DNA of 60,931 bases, taken from the NCBI GenBank assembly GCA_900555035.1, contig USJX01000006.1:1-60931 (forward strand). Reading direction: 5' to 3'. Positions 42,109-50,029 of this stretch are shown here, piece by piece; within the stretch, counting starts at the first letter, position 1; each line of letters opens with the position of its first letter. The notes under the pieces were generated by a model that saw only the letters and a program-made list of their open reading frames with translations, was not told the DNA's origin and did no database searches. Position numbers and translations under genes: made by a program. The DNA is from an uncultured Prevotella sp. GTDB lineage: Bacteria > Bacteroidota > Bacteroidia > Bacteroidales > Bacteroidaceae.

Positions 42109-43188
42109 CTAATCGTTATTTTTTTTCTTAAAACGATCAACTTTCTTATAGCCCCTTCCATAGCTTTTTCCTTTGACACCAATTAAACCACCTTCAAAGA
42201 AGTTGATAACCTCTTCCTTATGAAGCTTTGAAAGCATGGTATTGAAGGTATCTTCTTTTGTAGAAGGTCTTAATTCCTGAACTTCTGAGAGGAGTTGTTC
42301 CCTTTCAAGCGGGAGAGAGCATCTGGTGAGTATAATTTCCACTGCTTTTGCAACAGTCAACTTTTGGGTAGATAGCTCCTTTTCTGTAAGAGTTACCTCT
42401 TTTGGAGTGGCTGCAATAAGTTCGACCTGTTTAGCCTGATTGGAAAAAGACTCCATATCAACATCAAGCGTGAGTCCCAAGATGTCTGACATGATACATT
42501 TAAGAACATAGATAAACAGTTCGCTATCTTTACCTTTCAAAGAGGTTCCCTGTTTCCAGTAGCGTGCCTTGAATGCAAGGCTGGTAAGTTCTTCTATATC
42601 CTGTGGGGTTACTTCTTCTTTATTGAAAAGGCGATTATTGGCTACATTGAGGAATGATGCGTATGAAAATGTTGAGAATTGGCTTGGAACAAGACATGTA
42701 TATGTTTTAGCGTTTTCGCCAGTGGAAGACGGTTTTTTAAGATTAATCATGCTCATTCCCTTTACTAATGCGATGAGAAATACCATACTTGGGTAGGAAA
42801 GAGAAGTTTGCTCATCCATGCAGATGCCTTGGTAGTCCAGATTCATTTCTGAGATAAAACTCATTGTGAAAAGTCCATAACCTGTCCATTGGGTTGATTG
42901 GAGAAGAGACATGAGTGTCGCATCTTCCGGTAAGCCCAATCCTCTGTTAACACTATCCACATAACGGCGCATGGCTTCCACCTTATCCCAATTGGTAGGT
43001 GCGTCCTCAGTGGATGTTGAATTTCTTATTCCAGCAATAACTCCTAATCTGATTACATCCGGTGAGACAGACTCATTCAAGTAGGATACTAGCTTGGCAA
43101 ATAAATTAGGACTCCAGTTGTATTCTTCAGCTGGGAAATAATTCATATCATCCTGATAGATGTCATTATCGTTATATTCTTGATACAT
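42109..43188 (-). CDS. Unclassified protein with possible C-terminal winged helix
   Basis: A 359-aa soluble, acidic-start protein (MYQEYNDNDIYQDDMNY) with no signal or membrane helix. Residues ~20-250 are helix-rich and contain no motif I know. Residues ~270-345 (AVEIILTRCSLPLEREQLLS, then a loop and HKEEVINFFEGG and LIGVKGKSYGRG) have the pattern helix, turn, recognition helix and strand pair of a winged helix, somewhat like HARE-HTH or RNA-polymerase-delta-type domains; that is inference. A Lys-rich tail (KKVDRFKKKNND) would suit nucleic acid binding. The coding region appears A/T-richer than its neighbours. No mobile genes adjoin. The -7 box at 43227-43234 is close. Confidence 0.7.
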   Translation of the reverse strand: MYQEYNDNDIYQDDMNYFPAEEYNWSPNLFAKLVSYLNESVSPDVIRLGVIAGIRNSTSTEDAPTNWDKVEAMRRYVDSVNRGLGLPEDATLMSLLQSTQWTGYGLFTMSFISEMNLDYQGICMDEQTSLSYPSMVFLIALVKGMSMINLKKPSSTGENAKTYTCLVPSQFSTFSYASFLNVANNRLFNKEEVTPQDIEELTSLAFKARYWKQGTSLKGKDSELFIYVLKCIMSDILGLTLDVDMESFSNQAKQVELIAATPKEVTLTEKELSTQKLTVAKAVEIILTRCSLPLEREQLLSEVQELRPSTKEDTFNTMLSKLHKEEVINFFEGGLIGVKGKSYGRGYKKVDRFKKKNND

Positions 43189-43226
43189 ATTTATTTTGAA
43201 GATTCATGTTTGTTATAATAATAGTG

Positions 43227-43234
43227 CAAAAGTA
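43227..43234 (-). promoter_or_regulatory. -7 box of the unclassified gene
   Basis: Minus-strand TACTTTTG, 39 bases before the ATG at 43188. Confidence 0.6.
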
Positions 43235-43425
43235 CTAAAAAAAAATGAAATCACCAAATTTTAAGATAAATATTTTGAATTATATGGCAGCTGAATGAAT
43301 TCCATCCCGGAATCTGTAGTCTGTAACTGTCCTGTACAGGTTGCAACTTCCGATGTCTCAACTGCCGTTTCAGAACCCCTACTTTTATTTTCTAAGGCGT
43401 ATTATGGTAAATAGGGTATTTATAC

Positions 43426-43470
43426 AATAAGGTTGCCAGTGCTCCCCCTTGAGGGGTTGGCAACCTTATT
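43426..43470. terminator. Long perfect stem after the FAD-protein gene
   Basis: AATAAGGTTGCCA (43426-43438) pairs perfectly with TGGCAACCTTATT (43458-43470); the loop holds CCCCC/GGGG. It lies downstream of the leftward gene ending at 43522. A smaller hairpin AAGTTTA/TAAACTT follows at 43481-43498. No strong U-run is present on either side, so a terminator or processing site is likely but unproven. The rest of 43189-43521 has the palindrome CCTGTACAGG (43331-43340) and no ORF. Confidence 0.55.
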
Positions 43471-43521
43471 GGGTAAGTTGAAGTTTATGGGTAAACTTAA
43501 GTTTTCACATCCGTCTGGTTA

Positions 43522-45168
43522 CTACAATGTAGCGGATGCAAGATATTCTGCACACATTTCTGCACATCTTTCGCCATCTACACCAGCAGAAACAATGCCG
43601 CCTGCGTAACCGGCACCTTCGCCGCATGGGAACAGGCCCTGGATGCGCACGTGCTGAAGGGTGTCGCGGTCACGGACTATTCTTACCGGCGATGACGTTC
43701 TGGTCTCCATGGCTATCAATGTAGCTTCATTCGTGAGGAAGCCATGCGCATTTTTGCCAAAGGTCTTGAAACCTTCCTGCAAGCGCTTGGATACGAAACC
43801 TGGCATCCAGAAATGTAGCGGACTGCTGATGAGGCCTGGTGCATAACTGCTCTTGGGCAAGTCATAACTCAAGCGGTTGTTCACAAAGTCGGCCATACGC
43901 TGAGCAGGTGCAGTCTGCTTCATGTTGCCCTGCTGCCAGCACTGTTTCTCCACAATCTGCTGGAAATACATCATCGTCAATGGGTCTTTCGCTAAATCCT
44001 CTGCAGTGAGCTGAGAGGCATCTGCCCTATCTGTCCCCGGAACACCATGGTCGATGACAAACTGGACTACATCCTCAGGGTGTGTCTCTACCACCATGCC
44101 CGAATTGCTCCAAGCTGTGCCACGATTACTCGGACTCATACCGTTTACCACCAGCTGCTCTGGCCCTGTTGCCGCAGGAATCACAAAGCCGCCAGGACAC
44201 ATGCAGAAACTATACACGCCACGGCCATCTACCTGGGTAACAAAGCTATACTCGGCTGCTGGCAGATATTTGCCCCTGCCGTTCTTGTTGTGATACTGTA
44301 TCTGGTCGATGAGCAGAGACGGATGTTCCAGACGCACGCCCACAGCGATGCCCTTGGCTTCTATCTCGATTTTACTTGATGCCAAATAACGATAGACATC
44401 ACGGGCACTGTGACCTGTGGCGAGAATCACCGGACCCTGATAGGTTTCCTCGGCAACCGTTACCAGGTTGATGGCCTCCACGCCTATCACCCGGTCGCCT
44501 TCCAGGATCAGCTGGGTCATCTTGGTCTGGAAATGCACTTCGCCGCCACAATTAATAATCGTATTGCGCATGTTCTCGATGACACGAGGCAACTTGTCGG
44601 TTCCGATATGCGGATGCGCATCGGCAAGGATATTCGTGTTGGCGCCATGCTGGCAGAACACGTTCAATATCTTATCCACGCTGCCACGCTTCTTGCTGCG
44701 CGTGTAAAGTTTGCCATCACTGTAAGCGCCGGCACCGCCCTCGCCAAAGCAATAGTTACTTTCGCCATCCACCTTCTGGGTTTTTGTGATGTTGGAAAGG
44801 TCTTTCTTGCGTTCACGCACATCCTTGCCTCGCTCCAATACGATAGGGCGAAGACCCAGCTCGATGAGGCGCAGGGAAGCGAAAAGACCGCCAGGGCCCT
44901 CTCCTACTACGATGACTCTTGGCTTGGCACTCACGTCCGGATATTCCGTATGCACAAACTGGTCGTCCTGCGGAAACTCGTTGATATAGGCGCGCACCTT
45001 CAGGTTAACGAAGATGGTACGCTGGCGGGCATCGATGCTGCGTTTCAGTACACGCACCTGATTCAAGGTTCTCACATCCAGTCCCTTCTCCTTGGCCAGA
45101 TAGTGCTTGATGCCTTCCTCGTTGGCTGCCTGTTCTGGCAGAATTCTAATCTGATATTCCTGTATCAT
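43522..45168 (-). CDS. NAD(P)/FAD-dependent oxidoreductase
   Basis: A 548-aa FAD-binding oxidoreductase of the COG2509-like type. The Rossmann motif is VVGEGPGGLFASLRLIELG (about 86-104) and VLERGKDVRER follows at the end of strand 2. Later come GEGGAGAYSDGKLYTR (about 145-160), ATGHSARDVYRYL (about 250-262), the cap segment and a C-terminal FPCGEGAGYAGGIVSAGVDG (about 515-534) that closes the FAD site. An N-terminal ~75-aa region (DVRTLNQVRVLKRSIDARQ) precedes the domain, as usual in this family. Its substrate is not known; proposed roles include thiol or quinone chemistry, but I cannot support one. Confidence 0.9.
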   Translation of the reverse strand: MIQEYQIRILPEQAANEEGIKHYLAKEKGLDVRTLNQVRVLKRSIDARQRTIFVNLKVRAYINEFPQDDQFVHTEYPDVSAKPRVIVVGEGPGGLFASLRLIELGLRPIVLERGKDVRERKKDLSNITKTQKVDGESNYCFGEGGAGAYSDGKLYTRSKKRGSVDKILNVFCQHGANTNILADAHPHIGTDKLPRVIENMRNTIINCGGEVHFQTKMTQLILEGDRVIGVEAINLVTVAEETYQGPVILATGHSARDVYRYLASSKIEIEAKGIAVGVRLEHPSLLIDQIQYHNKNGRGKYLPAAEYSFVTQVDGRGVYSFCMCPGGFVIPAATGPEQLVVNGMSPSNRGTAWSNSGMVVETHPEDVVQFVIDHGVPGTDRADASQLTAEDLAKDPLTMMYFQQIVEKQCWQQGNMKQTAPAQRMADFVNNRLSYDLPKSSYAPGLISSPLHFWMPGFVSKRLQEGFKTFGKNAHGFLTNEATLIAMETRTSSPVRIVRDRDTLQHVRIQGLFPCGEGAGYAGGIVSAGVDGERCAEMCAEYLASATL

Positions 45169-45180
45169 AAATTAAATTAC

Positions 45181-45243
45181 TTTGAACTCTAAACTGTTAA
45201 CTTTGAACTCTAAACTGTTAACTGTCAACCATTAACTGTTAAC
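45181..45243. repeat. Adjacent 21-bp tandem repeat plus partial copy
   Basis: TTTGAACTCTAAACTGTTAA plus C repeats exactly at 45181-45201 and 45202-45222; ATTAACTGTTAAC follows at 45231-45243. It fills the 78-bp gap between the FAD-protein gene start and yfcE end, where the mRNA would connect them. Confidence 0.85.
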
Positions 45244-45246
45244 TAT

Positions 45247-45792
45247 TTAAACTGTCATGGTAGCCAAAACCTCCAAGGTGTCAAGCTGATACATGGTAAA
45301 CTTGCCATCTTCCAAGGTGGCGAAGGTTGGCGGATTGCCACCCTTAGGGAAGGTGATGCTACCTGTGTTCACGATGCCCTGACCCTTCTCGTTCTTTGAC
45401 AACTCCCAGAGATGAGAATGACCGTAGATCATGCAGTCGTATGGTCCCTTAGGCATGTTCTCCTTATTATATACGTGACCATGAGTCAAGAGATAGCGCT
45501 TGCCGTTATCTACCAGCAGAGCATAGGTCTCCATGATAGGAAAATCGAGCAACATCTGATCTACCTCCGCATCACAGTTGCCACGAACGGCAACAATCTT
45601 ATCGGCCAGGGCATTCAGACGCTCCACAATACCCTTAGGGTCGATGCCCTCTGGAATGCGGTTACGGGGACCATAGTTGATGATGTCGCCCATGATGCAC
45701 ATCATGTCACACTTTTCCTGCTCGAAGAAATCGAGCACTTTTTCCAGGGCTGGCAAGCAGCCGTGAATATCTGAAAACAGTAAATATTTCAT
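45247..45792 (-). CDS. YfcE-type metallophosphoesterase
   Basis: A 181-aa calcineurin-like phosphodiesterase of the MJ0936/YfcE family, using two divalent metals to cleave phosphodiesters. Metal motifs are visible in order: SDIHGCLPAL (7-16), GDIINYGPRN (about 36-45), GNCDAEVD (about 73-80), THGHVY (about 105-110) and GHSHLWE (about 125-131). The length is typical for stand-alone YfcE proteins. Natural substrate is unknown; some members hydrolyse 2',3'-cAMP or NAD-like diesters. It precedes the FAD gene on the same strand and may share a transcript across the repeats. Confidence 0.88.
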   Translation of the reverse strand: MKYLLFSDIHGCLPALEKVLDFFEQEKCDMMCIMGDIINYGPRNRIPEGIDPKGIVERLNALADKIVAVRGNCDAEVDQMLLDFPIMETYALLVDNGKRYLLTHGHVYNKENMPKGPYDCMIYGHSHLWELSKNEKGQGIVNTGSITFPKGGNPPTFATLEDGKFTMYQLDTLEVLATMTV

Positions 45793-45866
45793 TCTTTATA
45801 TCTTTATTCTTTAATATCTTAAATCGTTTTGATGCTATATGCTATATGCTATTTGAAAACTATCCG

Positions 45867-45874
45867 CAAAATTA
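45867..45874 (-). promoter_or_regulatory. -7 box of yfcE
   Basis: Minus-strand TAATTTTG, 75 bases before the ATG at 45792. Just downstream lies ATGCTAT repeated three times (45834-45853). The 351-bp gap to thrA otherwise holds the thrA promoter and leader. Confidence 0.5.
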
Positions 45875-46039
45875 CGGAAAATCTCTGAAACCTCCAAACT
45901 TTTCGGGATATTTTTGCTTATTTCCTGCTTACATAACTTCATTTCCTATAATATAATAAGGTATAAGGGATGATACAACGGGGGAAAAAACGAAAAAGAA
46001 GGTTTTTTATCTACAAATTGCCACTTTTTTGTTTGTTTC

Positions 46040-46071
46040 TTTGGCAGTTTGATAGAAATTTCGTACTTTTG
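46040..46071 (+). promoter_or_regulatory. Promoter of the thr operon
   Basis: TTTG at 46040-46043, 20-nt spacer, TACTTTTG at 46064-46071: both elements match the Bacteroidota consensus. Start expected near 46078, nine bases before the leader ORF. Confidence 0.7.
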
Positions 46072-46086
46072 CCCTCAAGTTTTGAC

Positions 46087-46140
46087 ATGGCCTCGGTCGT
46101 TTCGGGGGTGTCATTACATTACCAACGTAAAATTCAATAA
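46087..46140 (+). CDS. Candidate 17-aa leader peptide of the thr operon
   Basis: ATG at 46087, 17 sense codons and TAA at 46138-46140: MASVVSGVSLHYQRKIQ. The stop lies 3 bp before the thrA ATG, and the ORF begins just after the expected transcription start. It has three Val, three Ser, and no Thr or Ile, so it is not a classical Thr attenuator. A weak stem CCTCG/CGGGG lies at its beginning. It might couple translation into thrA or be chance. Confidence 0.45.
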   Translation: MASVVSGVSLHYQRKIQ

Positions 46141-46143
46141 CGT

Positions 46144-48585
46144 ATGAAAGTATTAAAATTCGGCGGAACATCAGTTGGTTCCGTAAAAAGTATCCTCAGC
46201 TTAAAACGTATCGTTGAAAATGAGGCTAAGAAACAGAGTGTAGTGGTTGTCGTGAGCGCGCTTGGCGGTATCACGGACAAACTCTTGCAAACATCTCAGC
46301 TTGCCCTCAAGGGTGATGAACAGTGGAGAGTCGAATTTGACGCCATGGTTGATCGCCACCACAAGATGATAGATACGATTATCACCGACACAACAGACAG
46401 AGAAAACCTTTTTAAAGCAGTTGATGCCCTCTTCGAGCAGTTGAAGAGCATCTACTTCGGTGTGTATCTTATCCACGACCTCAGCGAGAAGACTCAGGAT
46501 GCCATCGTGAGCTATGGAGAAAGACTCAGTTCGAAGATTGTTGCCACCCTGATTCGTGGTGCCAAATGGTTTGATTCACGCAATTTTATCAAGACCGAGC
46601 GCATCAACGGCAAGGGAAAGCACACTCTTGACAGTGAGCTGACCTGCAAGCTGGTAAAGGAAAACTTTGCCGAGCTTCCTCGCATATCTCTCGTACCGGG
46701 TTTCATTAGCCGCGACAAAAATACGGAGCGTACCACCAACCTGGGTCGTGGCGGTAGCGACTACACCGCAGCCATCATTGCTGCCGCTCTCGATGCCGCT
46801 GTGCTCGAAATCTGGACCGATGTGGATGGCTTCATGACTGCCGATCCACGCGTTATCAAATCAGCTTATACTATCAACGAACTGAGTTACGTTGAGGCGA
46901 TGGAGCTTTGCAACTTTGGTGCAAAGGTCATCTACCCTCCTACCATCTACCCAGTTTGCGTCAAGAATATTCCTATCCGAGTGAAGAATACCTTCAATCC
47001 TGATGCCCCTGGTACCATCATCAAGAACAAGATTGATGCCGACCAGAAGCCTATCAAGGGTATTTCTTCCATCAACGGAACCGCCCTCATCACCGTCACC
47101 GGTCTTTCCATGGTGGGTGTGATTGGTGTGAACCGCCGAATCTTCACCGCTCTTGCTAACGAGGGTATCTCCGTATTCATGGTTTCTCAGGCTTCTTCAG
47201 AGAACTCTACCTCTATCGGTGTACGTGAGCAGGATGTGGAAGAGGCTGTGAGCGTATTGAATAATGAGTTCAAGAACGAGATTGCCGATGGAGCCATGTT
47301 CCCAATGCACGCAGAGTGCGGACTGGCTACCATCGCCATCGTGGGCGAAAACATGAAGCATGCTGCCGGTATCGCCGGTAAGCTCTTCGGTACACTCGGC
47401 CGTAGCGGTATTTCCGTCATTGCCTGCGCCCAGGGTGCTTCTGAGACCAACATCTCTTTCGTAGTGAAGAGTGATTTCCTGAGAAAGTCGCTCAACGTGT
47501 TGCACGATAGCTTCTTCCTCTCAGAATATAAGGTGCTCAACCTCTTTATCTGCGGTGTAGGTACCGTGGGCGGTAAGCTCATCGAACAGATCAAGAATCA
47601 GTATGCCGACCTGATGGAGCGCAGCAAGTTGAAACTGAACGTGGTGGGCATTGCTTCTTCCAAGAATGCCATCTTCAACCGAGAGGGACTCAACCTGGAG
47701 ACTTATCAGGAAGAACTGAAGCAATCGGCTCCTAGCAGTCCGGAGTTGCTCCGCGATACGATTCTTGCGATGAACATCTTCAACAGCGTGTTCGTGGATT
47801 GTACAGCCAGCAAGGATGTGGCCGCCCTCTATCAGAGTCTGCTGGAAAACAACGTGAGTGTTATTGCTGCCAACAAGATTGCGGCTTCCAGCGAATATGA
47901 GAATTACGAGAAGCTGAAGAAGACAGCCATCCAGCGTGGCGTAGTATTCCGCTTCGAGACCAACGTAGGTGCAGGTCTGCCTATCATCGGAACCATCAAC
48001 GACCTGCGTAACTCTGGAGATAAAATCCTTAAGATTGAGGCTGTTCTCTCGGGTACGCTCAACTTTATCTTTAACGCCATCTCGGGCGTGGTTCCATTCT
48101 CAGAAACCGTTAAGCTGGCTAAGGAGAAGGGCTATAGTGAGCCAGACCCACGCATCGACCTCAGCGGTATGGACGTGATTCGCAAGCTCGTAATCCTCTC
48201 CCGTGAGGCAGGCTATCGCGTAGAACAATCGGATGTAGAGAAGAACCTCTTCGTGCCAGATGATTTCTTCAAGGGAAGCATTGATGAATTCTGGAAGAAA
48301 CTTCCTAAACTCGATGCTGATTTCGAGGCCAAGCGAAAGGCACTCGCCCTGGAGCACAAGCGCTGGCGCTTCGTGGCCACTCTCGATGGCGGCAAGACTT
48401 CGGTAGGCTTGCAGGCTGTGGGTCCGGAGCATCCGTTCTACAACCTGGAGGGCAGCAACAACATCGTATTGCTCACCACCGAGCGCTACAAAGAGTACCC
48501 AATGATGATTCAGGGCTACGGAGCCGGAGCCAGCGTAACTGCTGCCGGTGTATTCGCCAACATCATGAGTATCGCCAACGTCTAA
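46144..48585 (+). CDS. thrA: Bifunctional aspartate kinase/homoserine dehydrogenase
   Basis: ThrA phosphorylates aspartate and reduces aspartate semialdehyde to homoserine, first and third steps toward threonine and methionine. The 813-aa protein has the kinase signature KFGGTSVGS (4-12), GRGGSDYTAAIIAAALDA (about 199-216), two ACT domains with ALITVTGLSMVGVIGVNRR (about 318-336) and CGLATIAIVGENMKH (about 393), then the HSD module with the nucleotide loop FICGVGTVGGKL (about 466-477), ANKIA, NVGAGLPII (about 608-616) and GYSEPDPRIDLSGMDV (about 660-675). Full fusion length and catalytic residues are intact, so allosteric control by amino acids is expected. First gene of a three-gene thr operon. 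Confidence 0.96.
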   Translation: MKVLKFGGTSVGSVKSILSLKRIVENEAKKQSVVVVVSALGGITDKLLQTSQLALKGDEQWRVEFDAMVDRHHKMIDTIITDTTDRENLFKAVDALFEQLKSIYFGVYLIHDLSEKTQDAIVSYGERLSSKIVATLIRGAKWFDSRNFIKTERINGKGKHTLDSELTCKLVKENFAELPRISLVPGFISRDKNTERTTNLGRGGSDYTAAIIAAALDAAVLEIWTDVDGFMTADPRVIKSAYTINELSYVEAMELCNFGAKVIYPPTIYPVCVKNIPIRVKNTFNPDAPGTIIKNKIDADQKPIKGISSINGTALITVTGLSMVGVIGVNRRIFTALANEGISVFMVSQASSENSTSIGVREQDVEEAVSVLNNEFKNEIADGAMFPMHAECGLATIAIVGENMKHAAGIAGKLFGTLGRSGISVIACAQGASETNISFVVKSDFLRKSLNVLHDSFFLSEYKVLNLFICGVGTVGGKLIEQIKNQYADLMERSKLKLNVVGIASSKNAIFNREGLNLETYQEELKQSAPSSPELLRDTILAMNIFNSVFVDCTASKDVAALYQSLLENNVSVIAANKIAASSEYENYEKLKKTAIQRGVVFRFETNVGAGLPIIGTINDLRNSGDKILKIEAVLSGTLNFIFNAISGVVPFSETVKLAKEKGYSEPDPRIDLSGMDVIRKLVILSREAGYRVEQSDVEKNLFVPDDFFKGSIDEFWKKLPKLDADFEAKRKALALEHKRWRFVATLDGGKTSVGLQAVGPEHPFYNLEGSNNIVLLTTERYKEYPMMIQGYGAGASVTAAGVFANIMSIANV

Positions 48586-48618
48586 TTCAGTCGCATCAAT
48601 CAATAAAGGATAACAATT

Positions 48619-49938
48619 ATGAAGCATATTATTATTTTAGGCGACGGCATGGCCGACCATCCAGTGGAAAGACTGGGTGGCAAGACCTTGCTTCAGTACG
48701 CCAACAAACCTTATATGGATATGCTTGCCAAGAAGGGCAAGACAGGAAGACTCGTTACCGTGCCTGATGGTTTCCATCCAGGTTCTGAGGTTGCCAACAG
48801 CTCGATTATGGGCTACGACCAGAACGAGGTTTATGAGGGACGCGGACCGCTAGAGGCTGCCAGCATCGGTTATGAGATGAGTCCGAACGATTTCGCCCTG
48901 CGCTGCAACATCATCAATGTAAACGACGGCATCATCGTAACCCACAACGGCGGCAACCTGGAGACGGAGGACGCTGATGTACTCATCAAATATCTGAACG
49001 AGAAACTCGCCAGCCAATATCCTGGCATCGTGAAGTTTATCACGGGCATCCAGTATCGCCATCTGCTTATCATCAAGGGTGGTAACAAGTATGTGGATTG
49101 TGCGCCTCCTCACGATCATCCGAACGAGGAATGGAAACCGCTGCTCGTGAAGCCGATGGAAGGCGTTGATGCGGCTCTACTTGCCGGCAACAGCGACAAG
49201 ACTCCTGCCGAGGATGTGGCTGAGAATGGCGGCACACTGAGCGATGACTATCGCATGAGTGCGCAGCAGACTGCCGACCTTCTGAACGAACTGATTCTGA
49301 AGAGTCAGGAGATTCTGGAGAACCATCCTTTCAATGTGGCACGCAAGGAACGTGGCGAGCGCATGGCTAACATTATCTGGCCTTGGGGCGGCGGTTACCG
49401 TCCGCACATGCTTACCCTTTCGCAGATGTATCCGCAGATTAAGAAGGGTTCCGTGATTTCTGCAGTGGATCTGATTCGTGGAATCGGCCATTATGCGGGG
49501 CTTCGCAACATCATTGTTGAGGGTGCAACAGGTCTTGCCAACACCAACTACGAGGGCAAGGCGGCTGCGGCTATCCAGGCTTTGAAAGATGGCGATGATT
49601 TCGTATATGTTCACGTGGAGGCGAGCGACGAGGCGGGTCACGATGGCGACCTGGAGTTGAAGCTCAAGACCATTGAGTATCTCGACCAGCGCCTCATTAA
49701 GCCTATCTTCGACGAGGTAAGTACCTGGGATGAGCCAGTCTGCTTCGCCGTATTGCCCGACCACCCTACTCCTGTGGAGATTCGCACCCACGTAAAGGAG
49801 CCGGTGCCTTTCATTATCTATTATCCAGGCATCGAGCCGGATAGCGTAGAGAAATATGATGAGGAGAGTTGCGTGAGTGGCAGCTATGGTTTGCTGCAGT
49901 TGCAGGACTTCATGAACGCCTTTATGGCAATTAATTAA
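48619..49938 (+). CDS. ApgM-like protein, putative homoserine kinase
   Basis: A 439-aa alkaline-phosphatase-superfamily protein matching cofactor-independent phosphoglycerate mutase of the archaeal ApgM type: ILGDGMADHPV (5-15) with the first metal Asp, SNSSIMGYDQNEVYEGRGP (Ser near 55 is the nucleophile), and later YVHVEASDEAGHDGDLELK, ending with the second metal Asp/His pair in VLPDHPTPV. In Bacteroidota this protein sits between thrA and thrC in place of ThrB, and I recall evidence that some members act as homoserine kinase. Here it lies 33 bp after thrA and before thrC, so homoserine phosphorylation is the best guess; a glycolytic role is not excluded. Confidence 0.85.
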   Translation: MKHIIILGDGMADHPVERLGGKTLLQYANKPYMDMLAKKGKTGRLVTVPDGFHPGSEVANSSIMGYDQNEVYEGRGPLEAASIGYEMSPNDFALRCNIINVNDGIIVTHNGGNLETEDADVLIKYLNEKLASQYPGIVKFITGIQYRHLLIIKGGNKYVDCAPPHDHPNEEWKPLLVKPMEGVDAALLAGNSDKTPAEDVAENGGTLSDDYRMSAQQTADLLNELILKSQEILENHPFNVARKERGERMANIIWPWGGGYRPHMLTLSQMYPQIKKGSVISAVDLIRGIGHYAGLRNIIVEGATGLANTNYEGKAAAAIQALKDGDDFVYVHVEASDEAGHDGDLELKLKTIEYLDQRLIKPIFDEVSTWDEPVCFAVLPDHPTPVEIRTHVKEPVPFIIYYPGIEPDSVEKYDEESCVSGSYGLLQLQDFMNAFMAIN

Positions 49939-49990
49939 AATCAGAAACTTATAAATGATGGCCCCTCTCTCAATAAAAGGGGCTAATCAT

Positions 49991-50022
49991 AAAGTTCAAT
50001 GTTCAAAAATCAAAGTTCAAAG
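49991..50022. repeat. AAAGTTCAA-type repeats before thrC
   Basis: AAAGTTCAATGTTC, then AAAAATCAAAGTTCAAAG: three near copies of (AAA)GTTCAA in the 91-bp gap ahead of the thrC ATG at 50030. Similar A/T-rich short repeats recur around other genes in this window. Confidence 0.55.
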
Positions 50023-50029
50023 TAAAAAA

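Noticed and set aside
42109..43521. Prophage or genomic-island fragment
   Set aside because: Only one unclassified gene differs in composition; no integrase, tRNA attachment site or direct-repeat boundary was found around it.
45909..45916. Extra plus-strand -7 box TATTTTTG ahead of thrA
   Set aside because: It lies 230 bp from thrA, and the thrA promoter at 46040-46071 has both elements and a better position.
49955..50029. Upstream in-frame start for thrC
   Set aside because: It would add 25 residues translated from a short-repeat tract; MKYYSTNKK at 50030 matches the expected family start.
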